Part shown: piece after piece, positions 1-9,380 of the stretch
How the letters are laid out: each line of letters begins with the position of its first letter
Position numbering within the stretch: the first letter of the stretch is position 1
Assembly: GCA_001600635.1 (NCBI GenBank)
Contig: BCKL01000013.1
Coordinates: 62,001-126,000, forward strand
Length of the DNA: 64,000 bases
Direction of reading: 5' to 3'
DNA from: Leucosporidium creatinivorum
Taxonomy: Eukaryota; Basidiomycota; Microbotryomycetes; Leucosporidiales; Leucosporidiaceae
Translations under genes and position numbers: made by a program
Notes under the pieces: model-generated
Databases searched by the model: none
Told to the model about the DNA's origin: nothing
Seen by the model: only the letters and a program-made list of their open reading frames with translations

Positions 1-320
1 GCCTTCTTGATCTTCGCCGCCGTCACCGTCGCCGCTTGGGTCTTCACCTATCGCAACCTGCCAGGTATGCCTAACTCCGCTACTGCAGAGCCAACAACAC
101 TGACGCCTCTTCCGCCCCCGCAGAGACGAAGGGACTCTCGCTCGAAGCGACTCGGGCGTTGTTCGAGCGAGAACGCTGGGATGAGGAGGGACAAGGCGGG
201 GAGAGACCGAGTGCGCAATATCAGAGCGTGGCGAGTGAGGAGGTGGAGCCGAGGGTGAGTGAGGAGGAAGAGAATGAGGGTGCAGATGGGCAGCGTAGAG
301 TAGGATCGCCGCCTCCTTGA
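1..320 (+). CDS. MFS sugar-type transporter, C-terminal end (partial)
   Basis: Only the last two exons lie in the window: 1-64 and 124-320, joined by a GTATGC...CAG intron with a CTGAC branch site. The first exon reads as the end of a hydrophobic membrane helix followed by YRNLP. After splicing this continues as PETKGLSLEA, which matches the PETKG(R/K)(S/T)LEE signature just after the last helix of the sugar porter branch of the major facilitator superfamily. The rest is an acidic, Glu-rich cytosolic tail ending at TGA 318-320. The substrate cannot be told from this fragment. The next gene (eL33) is convergent, about 290 nt away. Confidence 0.82.
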
Positions 321-612
321 AACTGCGCCGAGTTCGTTGCATGTTCCCATCTCCAAGCGAAGCGAGCGCTCCATGACGAGCAGCAATTCAGTTTCCCCCT
401 TCCACACCCACGGCAAGCGCTCTGCAGGCTGTACGCTCCGTTGTCGACCCGTTCTCGCCTCTCGCCTATCTCTCGGCCGAGCGCAGCTCGCCGCCAACGA
501 ACTACGTGGTATCATCCTCAATCTCGCGCCAGATTGCAATCTTGTACAAAAAGCCACGAAACGGAGGGGCTTCGTCGAGTAATGCGGAAGGACGGTCGGG
601 AACTAGACATGC

Positions 613-1602
613 TTAGACTGGGAGCGAAAGGGGAAGTCAGCTCGGTTCGGCGATTCGTAAGAACTCGATATCCAGGAGAGAGAAAGCGAACTCACTGTTG
701 GAAGGGTAAAGCATGACGCGAACCGAGTGACCGAAGGACTTCGCGGGGAGGTTCTGCCTGAACTGAGCGCGAACCATTCCTCCGTTGCCGTGCGAGCGGG
801 TGACCTTTCCCCAGATGATGCGGATCTTGGAGCCGTTGATGGGGCGCTGGGCGGTGTACACGTAGGCGACGCGCTGTAAAGTGAGGGGAGAGAGCGACGT
901 CAGCGACCTGGTCGACCGAGCCAAGCGTGGACTGATCATCGTCCCTCGACGTCCAATAGCCCTCCAAGCACAGCTTCAACTCCACAAGCAGGCTCGAGCG
1001 CCAGCTCGTAGCCCTCGGTGTTACTGGCGAGAGCTGCTCTGCTACCCCTCACCATCCGCTTGCTGAACGCCGAGCGATCTCCTAACCCCGCAACTCATTC
1101 CCCTCGACTCGCATCCACTCCAGTGCATCCCTCAATTCTCCACGCATCATTTGTAGAGCGAGGCCTCACCTTTCCGAGGTAGAACTGAGCCTCCTCCTTG
1201 GTGGCGACACCCTCGACCTGGACAAGCGAGGTGTTGACGCGGACGTTGCGCTTTCCACGCTGGTTTCCGGTCACGCGTCCCTTGGCATAAAGGCCTGTTT
1301 GATGCGTAAGAGCGTGCGAGGTGCAGAGAGTCGAGAGTTGAGAGGGGTTCGGCGGACGTGAGGGATGGGAGGGGCGAGATGACGGCGATTAGGAGGGTGT
1401 AGGATGCGGAGCGGTGTGGTATTGAGTGCAGATTGGTGCAGAGAGTCGATTGAGAGGCGTAGGAGATGTGTAGGGGAGTCGTGAGGGGTGCAGGAGAGGA
1501 TCGTAGGATTGGCGTGAGGGCGGATGAGCGGAGTGAGCAGAGGGTCAGCAAGACGTCCTACAGCAGGATAATCGGGTGCAATTACTGACGGGTGGAAGGC
1601 AT
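613..1602 (-). CDS. RPL33: 60S ribosomal protein eL33 (L35a family)
   Basis: Component of the large ribosomal subunit. Coding exons from 5' to 3' on the minus strand are 1590-1602, 1170-1294, 696-873 and 613-617, giving 106 residues, close to the usual 107. The product starts MPSTRLYAKGRV, continues with [16 protein letters not shown], has the hallmark [13 protein letters not shown] and ends RVMLYPSNI. The first exon holds only 13 coding bases and uses a GTCAGT donor; the last holds only 5 (final Ile codon and stop). Introns 1 and 2 are about 295 nt each, far longer than most others here, a pattern common in ribosomal protein genes. The family call is secure. The tiny first exon rests on frame fit and on the expected N-terminus. 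Confidence 0.93.
874..1589 (-). other. Two long introns of eL33 (874-1169 and 1295-1589)
   Basis: Both introns are close to 295 nt, whereas neighbouring genes mostly have introns of 50-90 nt. Ribosomal protein introns often carry small nucleolar RNAs or splicing-linked control elements. Reading the minus strand I see an imperfect C-box-like ATGATG near the start of the 874-1169 intron and CTGA at its branch site, but no convincing paired C/D boxes, so I do not call a snoRNA. Confidence 0.5.
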
Positions 1603-2224
1603 AGCTCTGTTGTAGGGGAAGGTTGAAAGGGGAAGGAGAGAGGAGAGAAGGTCAGCGCCCTGCTCGCTCGCCGGCAGAGGATTGAATCGCAATTCGAGCA
1701 GAGGTTCCCCTGCAGAAAATCCAGCAGCATTTCCCCCTCTGCACCTCAATCTCCCCTGCTCCCCTGCTCGTGCTCCCATTGCTCCCGTACAGCGCCCAGC
1801 CTAGCGCCCTCTGCGCAAACTCTGCTCCCAGCCGTCGATTGAGGGGTGCTGACGAGGTGGGAGTTGTTGTAGTGTAGTCGGGTAGGGTGTAGGAGGTGTT
1901 TGGTGTAAGTAGAATGTCACCTTACGCGATGATCTGGAAGTGACTGAAGACGAGCAAGACAACCCTGGTGGGCGGACTTGCGATTTGACCACCTCGAGCG
2001 GCTGAGCAGCTCGTTTCGACTCGACCAGTCGACCTGCGTCTGCTGCTCCGAAAATCGGCACAGTGATTCGAAAGACACACACTGAGCTACAGAAGCTACT
2101 CCCGCTCATTGGAAGTCTCGCGGTCACCCTACAGCTGGCTTCGGCGCTCACTTCGGTCTCGGTTCTCTCGCATGTCCTACTCTGCGATTGGCGTCGAAGC
2201 TGAGCTCGGTCTACCGCTCAGTAG
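1603..2224. other. Intergenic: upstream of eL33, downstream of the Tcp11-like gene
   Basis: About 620 nt between the eL33 start (1602, minus) and the Tcp11-like stop (2225, minus). It must hold the eL33 promoter and 5' leader. I recognise no further gene, no clear TATA box and no repeat; the open frames here lack family resemblance. Confidence 0.5.
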
Positions 2225-4372
2225 CTATTCCACCTCTCCTAGCTTCAACTCTGCACCCCAAACCTCCCCGGCCCACTCCCAAACGCTCAACCCCTCCCTG
2301 GCCGTCTCCTCCAACCTCTCCCTTACGAACGCTCCCTCAAACCCCTTCACCTGCGGGACTACGACCTTCCTTTTCTTATCTCTCCCCTTCCTCTGCTCCT
2401 GCACCGCATTGACGCCCGCCGACCTCCCGCTGACCATCATCTCGGGCACCGTAGCCGCCTCCTCCTTCGCCCAACTAGCACCCAACATCCCCTCCCTCAA
2501 CCTCCCTCTCATCAACTTGAAAACCGGGTCCTCGTACCGCAATATCCGGTCCACACCACTCCTGATCCTCGTCTTCTCTGCCTCGTCTTCTGTTTCAGAG
2601 AGGGCGCCGGAGGAGGAGGAGCGGTCGAGCTGCCAGGCGGAATGGACATCGTCTGAGATATGAGAGAGGTGGGTGTATTCGGATGGTTGGGTCGTGGGTG
2701 AGGAGGTGGAGGAGAGGAGGGTCCAGAGGCGGGATTGAAGGGGAGGCGCTTGCTCGGCGGAGGAGGTGGAGGAGGGGAGTGGTACTGCTGGCGGTGGGGA
2801 GAGGTGCGACAGACAAGCGAGGATGACGAGTGCTTGGAGAGCGTTTTGAAGGGCGAAGAGACGGGGAGAGGGGACGTAGAAGGGCGGTGGGAGAGGGTTG
2901 CTCGTTGGTGGAGTCGGGACGGAGGCTGCTGGTGAGGTGAAAGAATCGGAGAGGGAGGCAGAGGGAGCTGGAGAGTCGAAAGAAGGAACCGCGACCGCTT
3001 GATCCTCGAACAGCGCTTCCCACATCGACCTCCTCAGCAGCTCTTTCCTGCTCGTCCCATCTCCCTCATCCCACACCACTCCCTCCAATCCCAGCTTTCC
3101 TTCCACCCATTCCTTCGTCCTCCCCTCTACATTCTCCTCCTCTTCAAGTACCTCCCTAACAGTCCTCCTCTCCCTCGCCCCCGCCTCCGCTCTGACAATC
3201 CCCTCCAGCTGCTCATCGCTCATCGCAGCGCCAGCGAGGTTCTTCCTGAAGCCCGATAAATCATCCTGCATGCCTTCGGCCAACTCTAGCGTTCGTTTGA
3301 CGCCCTCCACCAGTGCTGCAGCGGAGGGAGAGGCCGAAGAGGCGAGCGCCGAGCGTATGTCCCGGACTTGACCGTCTCGTGCTGGGGCGCAGAGCTTGCC
3401 CAAGAGCTCCACTACGCTCTTCACCACTTCCGCCGCCCTTGCCAGCTCAAAAGCCTCCTCCGAAGAGCTCGTAAGAGCCAGCTCCACCTCCCTCTTCACG
3501 CTCCCTCCTCCCAACCTTGCCGGTATCAACGGCCCCGCTATCTCCCACAAGTCGCTGCGCAGCTGCTTCCATACGCGGAGAGAAGCGGCTGGATCGAGTC
3601 CCTCGAGACCAGTATTGAGGTCTTCGATAGCTTGTGCGAAATAGGCGGTTCGGAGGGAGGTAGCGACTCGGGATTCAAGGGTTGGAGGGATGGGGTTTGA
3701 GGCGACGGCGGGGGAAGCGGTAGGGTCTTGAGAGAGTTGGGAGCGTAGGAGGGAAGAGAGGGATTGATTTGGAGGGAGGATGGATGATGGAGAGGTAGCG
3801 AGAAGGTGGAGTGTGAAGGCCGAGGAGAGGGCGGAGGGTTTGGATTGGGCTGAGCTCGGTGATGGGGGTGCTGAGGCGGAAGAGGATTGGATGAGAGCTT
3901 CGAGTGCCGAGTGCGCTGCTGTAGCTTCCGCTGAGGTGGCGGGTGAAGGTGCCGGTCGAGCTTTCCGAGGACGAGGTTCGGGCGAGGAGCTGGCGTCGCG
4001 TGAAGGGGTGGAGCGACCGGGCGTAGTGCGTGGCTGTATCGTATATTCTTGTAGCTCCCTTGCGAGCTGTTCTCTTGTCGTTCTGGCCCGTTCAGCGAGG
4101 TCGAGGTATCCCTTGGCTTGCTCAGTCAGCGGCGGCGCTCCCGCTCCTCCTGCAGCGAGCTGTGTAGCAGCAGCAGACTCCCTGAGCTCCTCCTCAATCT
4201 CCTGCAGACGACCGCGTAGTCGAGTCCAGTGTTCATGCTGATCGTGAGGGGAAGCTGCGGAGGAAGTGAGGACGAGGGCGAATTGACGAGAGAGGCGGAT
4301 GGTGAGGTGTTGTAGGTGTCCTGGTAGCTTAGCAGCTTCTAGCCGAGCTAACAGAGGGCCTACGTTGTTCAT
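2225..4372 (-). CDS. Tcp11/SOK1 family protein
   Basis: An intronless 715-residue frame from ATG at 4372. I assign it to the T-complex 11 family (yeast SOK1, a suppressor of cAMP-kinase defects) from the family signature around residues 316-340, EVVKSVVELLGKLCAPARD, where the KLCAPxRD core is typical of Tcp11 domains. The helical character from about 235 to the C-terminus and a late DPVFKLMRGRLRE stretch also fit. The N-terminal 230 residues are a coiled-coil-like segment followed by a Ser/Pro/Ala-rich, probably disordered region. Biochemical role is unknown; in yeast the family is linked to cAMP signalling. It is unusual here in having no intron. It diverges from VPS37 across about 180 nt. 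Confidence 0.75.
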   Translation of the reverse strand: MNNVGPLLARLEAAKLPGHLQHLTIRLSRQFALVLTSSAASPHDQHEHWTRLRGRLQEIEEELRESAAATQLAAGGAGAPPLTEQAKGYLDLAERARTTREQLARELQEYTIQPRTTPGRSTPSRDASSSPEPRPRKARPAPSPATSAEATAAHSALEALIQSSSASAPPSPSSAQSKPSALSSAFTLHLLATSPSSILPPNQSLSSLLRSQLSQDPTASPAVASNPIPPTLESRVATSLRTAYFAQAIEDLNTGLEGLDPAASLRVWKQLRSDLWEIAGPLIPARLGGGSVKREVELALTSSSEEAFELARAAEVVKSVVELLGKLCAPARDGQVRDIRSALASSASPSAAALVEGVKRTLELAEGMQDDLSGFRKNLAGAAMSDEQLEGIVRAEAGARERRTVREVLEEEENVEGRTKEWVEGKLGLEGVVWDEGDGTSRKELLRRSMWEALFEDQAVAVPSFDSPAPSASLSDSFTSPAASVPTPPTSNPLPPPFYVPSPRLFALQNALQALVILACLSHLSPPPAVPLPSSTSSAEQAPPLQSRLWTLLSSTSSPTTQPSEYTHLSHISDDVHSAWQLDRSSSSGALSETEDEAEKTRIRSGVDRILRYEDPVFKLMRGRLREGMLGASWAKEEAATVPEMMVSGRSAGVNAVQEQRKGRDKKRKVVVPQVKGFEGAFVRERLEETAREGLSVWEWAGEVWGAELKLGEVE

Positions 4373-4551
4373 CCTGTTGCTGTAGCTGAAGTCGAAGCGA
4401 TTTGGCAGAGGACAAGGAGCGGCCGCCGACCGCTCGAAGCTCTCCTTTTGACCGTATCGCCGCTTTCTGCAGCTCTCGACTTCGGAGGAATAGCTACAGC
4501 GCTTAGTCTGCGCCTCATCAGCTCGCCTCTGCTTTGCTCCCCTACAGCGCG
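4373..4551. promoter_or_regulatory. Shared upstream region, Tcp11-like gene / VPS37
   Basis: The 179 nt separating two divergent start codons must contain both promoters and leaders. It includes a palindromic GCGGCCGC near 4420 and a pyrimidine-rich stretch ending in CTACAG just before the VPS37 ATG. No TATA box is evident. Regulatory function is inferred from position only. Confidence 0.4.
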
Positions 4552-5483
4552 ATGTCAGAGCCCCCCTCTCCAGTTGACGAGCAGTCGTCCACCTCAGCTC
4601 TCTCGGCTCCCATCTTCCCCTTCACCGCCCCCACCTCCTCCAGCACATTACCGTCATCCTCGACCGCTCAACAACCGCCCATCAACGATGCATTAGCACG
4701 CGATTTCCCCCAGTTGGCAGGGCTGTCGTACGTCGTCTCGCTCGTCTCGGGCTGCAGGGGTGTAGGGGTGAAGTCCAAGCTGACCAGGCTGGATGCCGCG
4801 AATAGACAGGAAGACCTGACGATGCTGCTGGAGGACGAAGCGACGTTTGATGCCTACTTTCATACCATGCCCCAAGCGCTCGAGCTGCAGCAGGCTTATG
4901 AACAAAGGTTGAAGTCCAACATCGCTCTAGCGGGTAGGTCCTTGTTTCCTTTGCACCTCGCCACCTTCCTCTCGCCCCCCGCTCCGCTCAGACGCAGCGG
5001 AAAGCGAGAGTTCGGCGTCCTCCCTCGGCCTCGCTGACTCCTTCTTCCCTCTCCAACGACTGAACAGAGAAGAACGAGTCGATGCGCCCCGCCCTCGAAG
5101 CGCTTCGTTCAGAGACCGCCAGGCTCTTCAACGAGGCCAACGAGCTCAAGACTCGATGGGTTCTGCTCGAAGAGGCTCAAGCCGAGGGGTTCAAGGTGCG
5201 CTCTCTCCCTGCCCCTCTCATCTCCTTCTCCCTCTAACACTCTTCCTGTTGTTGTCACAATTTGAACAAACAGCGCTTCACCCCTCCAACCCAACTCTCC
5301 CGACTGCACCGCGCCACAACACTGCAAGAATCCCTCTCGGAGCAACTGGCCAACGCCTTCCACGATGGAGAAGGGGATGATGAGTCCTTCGCGCGGCAGT
5401 TTAGGGAGGTTAGGAAGGTGTATCATAGGAGGGCGTTGGCGGTGGATAAGTGGGAGAGGGGGAAGGTGGTTTGGAGGACGTAG
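4552..5483 (+). CDS. VPS37: ESCRT-I subunit VPS37 (Mod(r) domain)
   Basis: Part of the ESCRT-I complex that sorts ubiquitinated membrane cargo into multivesicular endosomes. Exons 4552-4727, 4806-4933, 5068-5195 and 5274-5483 give 213 residues. The N-terminus is Ser/Pro-rich and disordered. From about residue 50 the Mod(r) domain follows: FPQLAGLSQEDLTMLLEDE, then a long helical hairpin including LEALRSETARLFNEANELK, ending in LAVDKWERGKVVWRT. The first intron (4728-4805) is 78 nt, a multiple of three and free of stops, so retention would add 26 residues in frame; I prefer splicing because it joins the conserved Leu-Ser-x-Glu-(D/E)-Leu start of the domain cleanly. Convergent with SVF1. Confidence 0.85.
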
Positions 5484-5848
5484 GTCGAGTTGAGCGGGAG
5501 GAGAGCGAGGGGATGAACAGCAGTGATCTTGTCGTATAGTGGTGCAGTGTGAAGTATCGTTTCGTATCATCTGACTGTCGAGTCGAGCTTCGAGAAGTGA
5601 GCTTGACCCTCTCTTGAAACGTCAGCCCTCGCCTGGCCCTCGGCGCTCGTTCGCGAAGCTCCTTCCCCACCGAACATAGCTCGCAGACGCTCGACGTCAC
5701 GGCAATCAGGTCTAATGATGTAGCTAATAGTAATACAGCGGTAGACGCCCTCCCCCCTCCCAAGCTATTAGCCGCTAAAGTCGTAGAAACGCGAGAACCA
5801 CCTCCCAGCTCCCCCAATCGTCCGCTCTGAACCACCTGAGGAAACGCT
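5484..5848. other. Intergenic between convergent VPS37 and SVF1
   Basis: About 365 nt that must carry both 3' UTRs and polyadenylation signals. No gene, RNA or repeat is recognised. Confidence 0.5.
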
Positions 5849-7283
5849 CTAACTAATGTACGTCGCCTCGGAGAAGCAGTGACCCTCGACGGTGATGGAA
5901 GTCTCCTTGGAAGGGGTCGAGATGGTCGCCTTGGCGGGGTTGAGCCACTTTGGAGCGAGGAGCGGGTCAGCGAAGCTCTGAGCTGGAGGATAATTGTACG
6001 CACAGTGTAGATGTAAGGCTTGGTGCCAGCGGCGTAGTTGACGAACTTCTTGACGAGGTAAGGGATCTGGCCCAGGACGTCGACCTTCTCGATGAGGCCG
6101 CGAGTAGCGTAAGCCTCTCCGGGCTTGGAGGTGAGGAGGTCGAAGTCGAGGACGGCGGTCGTGAGCGCCTTGCTCGAATCCTCGAGGGTGACGCCCTCCC
6201 ACTGGTACTTGATGGACGAAGGGGCGTCGTAGCCGGTCTCGACATCCTTGACGGGGCCGATGTGCTCGGCGACGGACTTGCCGACGACGCCCTCTCCTCC
6301 TGCGGTGATGGCGACGAGCTTGTCACCGACGACGACGGATCCAACGTTGATCTTCTTGCTGCCGTAGTGAGGAGTAGTGGTGAACTCCATCATGGTGAGG
6401 GCGACTCCTTCGCCTCCCTCGGACGACGAGTGGAAGTTGGCAAAGTTCCACTTGGCGGCGAGGACGTTGGGGCGCATCCCTTGGATCGCGTGGACGAAAG
6501 TTCCGCGCGCTCCATCGACATCGAGGACCTCCTGGCCGATACGAACGATTCCCGAGACGGCGCAACGAGGCCAGAAGCGGTGGACGGCGTAGCCATCGGC
6601 TCCTCCTCCATGATCGGGCGTGGGTCCCGTACTCTTGCTCTCCTTAGCATGTCCAAAGTAGGTCATTCCACCTCGAGGGCCAGCGCCGACCTTCCATCCG
6701 GGGGTGAGGGCCTCGTAAACGAGCGAGATTTGGACCTCGTCGTCGTACTTGCCGATGATGGTGTACTTGTTGGGAGAGGCGGGGTCGACGGTGATGGTGA
6801 ATTGGTCCGACTTGATGGAGCGCTTGTCCAGGTTGGCCGAGGGAGCGGTGACAAAGTTGGTCACGGCCGTCGACTTCCAGACGTGCTGACCTTTGGAGGG
6901 GTTGACGTAGCGGAAGGTGAATTGAATAGAAGGGTACCAGACTCTGTAGTGGTGCAGCACGGCGCGTTAGTTTTAAATCTCGACACTCCTCCGCGACGAG
7001 ACAATCTGACGCGTCTGGCCCTAGCGCAAAGGCCGAGCTTCTGCAAGCTGTAAGGAAACAGGACTGACCCTACAGACGAGTGAATGACCTGGCACATGAT
7101 GAGCCCTCCATCGCTGGTAGTAGCGTAAAAGCACTGAGTCTCGGTGACAAAGCCTCCCGCCTGCAGCCACTCGGTATCCTGAGCGACGAGAGGACCAAAC
7201 AGGGCTTCCTGGTCATAGGCGAGTTGAACAGGGTGCAGGTTGGGAGCGTTGGCATCGGCGGACGATGAGGAGAACCACGACAT
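5849..7283 (-). CDS. SVF1: Survival factor 1 (Svf1 family)
   Basis: Svf1-family lipocalin-like protein; in yeast it protects against oxidative and cold stress and has been tied to ceramide handling. Exons on the minus strand are 7069-7283, 6004-6943 and 5849-5947, giving 417 residues. The start MSWFSSSSADANAP leads to the Svf1 N-terminal half with TETQCFYATTSDGGLIM and QVIHSSVGVWYPSIQFTF, and a C-terminal half including HRFWPRCAVSG and a Gly-rich MMEFTTTPHYGSKK. Length fits the family. Intron 1 uses a GTCAGT donor. It shares a 100-nt upstream gap with the phosphatase at 7384. Confidence 0.92.
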
Positions 7284-7383
7284 GTTGGCCTGTAGCTGAT
7301 TAGAAGACGAGGTGAAGGGGGAGAAAGAGAGAGGCGTGGAGCGCACTTCTCTGCTTTCGCCGTCGCGGAGCTCGAATACAGAA
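7284..7383. promoter_or_regulatory. Very short divergent promoter region, SVF1 / phosphatase
   Basis: Only 100 nt separate the two opposite ATGs, so promoters and leaders must overlap. The stretch is purine-rich on the plus strand (GGTGAAGGGGGAGAAAGAGA). No specific factor site is recognised. Confidence 0.4.
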
Positions 7384-9206
7384 ATGCCGCCAACCGCTCA
7401 GACGAATCAATCATTAGGAATAGGGCGGCCTATCCTCTTCTGTATCTTGATCCTCGTCGCTCTCTTGTACCTCGTTCGCGCTCCAGCCGCCGCACCAACA
7501 CCAGCTCCGCCGCTCAAGAAGCAGCCGCTCGTACCGGCTCCCGTGGCCCAAGAGGAGTCTGATGGAGTGTACACACAGCGTATCATCGGACTGGGCGACG
7601 TCCACGGCGATCTTCCTGCTATGACTAGCATCCTCCGAAGGATGGAGCTCACCGACATGAGGGGCAATTGGATTGGAGGCAACGCTGTGATTGTACAGAC
7701 CGGTGGTGAGGACTCGGCGATCCTTCTTATCTCTTCCTTCTATCTACTCCTCTGCAGCTGTACTACGACCGAGCTTACCTGACCGCTCGTTCCCCTTTCT
7801 CGGCGCCGGCGCGAACAGACCTCGTCGACCGAGGCCCAGCGCTCATTGCCATCACCAAGTTCTGGGATACGCTCCGTCCTCAAGCAGAGAAGGCAGGAGG
7901 AGGGGTGGTCAACCTCTTGGGCAATCACGAGATCAGTGAGTTGCCCGTGCTCTGCGCCGAGCTCAGTTCGGCCCTTAGGACACTGCGCTAACTTCCTGGG
8001 TCGTCTCCCCGGACAGTGAACGCACTCGGCGATTGGAGATACGTGACAAAAGAGGACATTGCATCGTTTGGTGGCGAGCGCCAACGTCGAGCAGCCCTCT
8101 CCACGGGCTTCATCGGCCAAACCTGGCGCCACAACTACAGCATCACCGCTCGCGTACCCTTCACACACTCTTTCAGTGGGCTCCCCTCCTCCCTGGCGCA
8201 CACCATGCCCAAAACCCCTCGAGGCAGCTCCTCCCAAATCTTCCTCGGCGATCCCACTCCCCCCAGCGGAAGCAAGGCGGACCCCTTCTCCCACGCGGCC
8301 GCCTCCTTCGTCCACGGCGGCATCACTCCCGAGTACCTCGCTTCCCTCAAAACCACCTCCCCCATCAGCAAGATCAACGCCCTCGGCTCTTCGATCCTCT
8401 ACTCCCTCCTCGACAACCCTGCGCCGCTGTCCCTTCCTCGTGGAGCGACGGAGGAGGAGAGGGAGTTCTGGAGCGAGAGAGGACCGATGTGGAATAGGGA
8501 GTATGCGTTGGATGATGATGAGGCGGCCATTTGTGAGAGGGCCGAGAAGGCTTGTGAGATTCTGGGGGTTAGGCATCTGTTGATGGGGCATACGCCGCAT
8601 TTCGAGGGGATCGTGAGTCTATATCACTACACTGAGTGGCGGGGAGGCAGAAGACGTAGGAAGTATGGACGCGGGAGAGCGCGCAGAGCGTCGAGGATTG
8701 AGCGGCGAGCGCCGAAGCAAGTGAACTGACGCCTTCTCTGTTTCCGCAGGTCTCTCGCTGTGGCGGCAAAATTCTACTCATCGATACTGGTACGTATCTG
8801 ACCCTCTGCTTTGACTAGCTCCAGCACTCGTTCACCGAGCTCTCGCTGACTTCCACTCCCTTTTCCTTCCTCTCCTTTCGCTCTCCCTTTCCTACCACGC
8901 CATGCTCCTTCTCTGTCCTCCCATCATTAACAGGCATCTCCCGAGCTTACGGAGGAGCCCACTCTGCCCTCGAGATGCTCTACACCCTCACGCCCGTCGA
9001 GGAGGAGGAAGGCTCGGCGTTCGGCTCGGGCGAGACGACCAAGTGGATGGAGAGAGAGGTGGTGAGCGCCATGTACACCAGTGGTCGGTGAGTTGTCGAC
9101 GTTCTCGGTTCGTGCTGTAGGAGAGTTGCTGACCTGGTTGCACGGGAACAGCGAAACGGTGGTGCTCGCGACGAGCGAAAGGGAGGTCGAGATTCCTGTA
9201 GCTTGA
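7384..9206 (+). CDS. Shewanella-like metallophosphatase, membrane-anchored
   Basis: Calcineurin-like metallophosphatase of the bacterial-type SLP group. Exons 7384-7705, 7819-7935, 8017-8612, 8750-8789, 8934-9087 and 9152-9206 give 427 residues. All core metal-binding motifs are visible: GLGDVHGD (about 71-76), TGDLVDRG, LLGNHEIMNALGD and GHTPH. Residues about 14-33 form a hydrophobic signal anchor (PILFCILILVALLYLV), so the catalytic domain is predicted in the secretory lumen or outside the cell. A Pro/Ala-rich linker follows the anchor. The region after GNHE (FIGQTWRHNYSITARVP, SFVHGGITPEY) matches fungal SLP-like proteins better than PP2A or calcineurin. Natural substrate unknown. Confidence 0.85.
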
Positions 9207-9380
9207 TTCGGCGTGGGAGGCGCAATAGAATGTACCTTCACACATCCCGAACTGTTCTGCTACATTGGCTCAGCGAACGACCCGCAACTTGGACCTTCGC
9301 TGCTTCAACTTCGCTCTTCAAAAAGTCGCGAAAGCGTCTCTCCTTCCTCTTCAGCTCTTCCTCGCCCTCACTCGACGACG

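Noticed and set aside
874-1169. C/D snoRNA in an eL33 intron
   Set aside because: Only an imperfect ATGATG and a branch-site CTGA are present; paired C/D and C'/D' boxes are not convincing.
5950-7053. 367-codon plus-strand open frame opposite SVF1
   Set aside because: Asp/Glu/Val-rich antisense shadow of a well-supported gene; GC-rich third positions keep opposite frames open.
7740-8600. 286-codon minus-strand open frame opposite the phosphatase
   Set aside because: Antisense of exons with clear catalytic motifs; composition is typical of a shadow frame.
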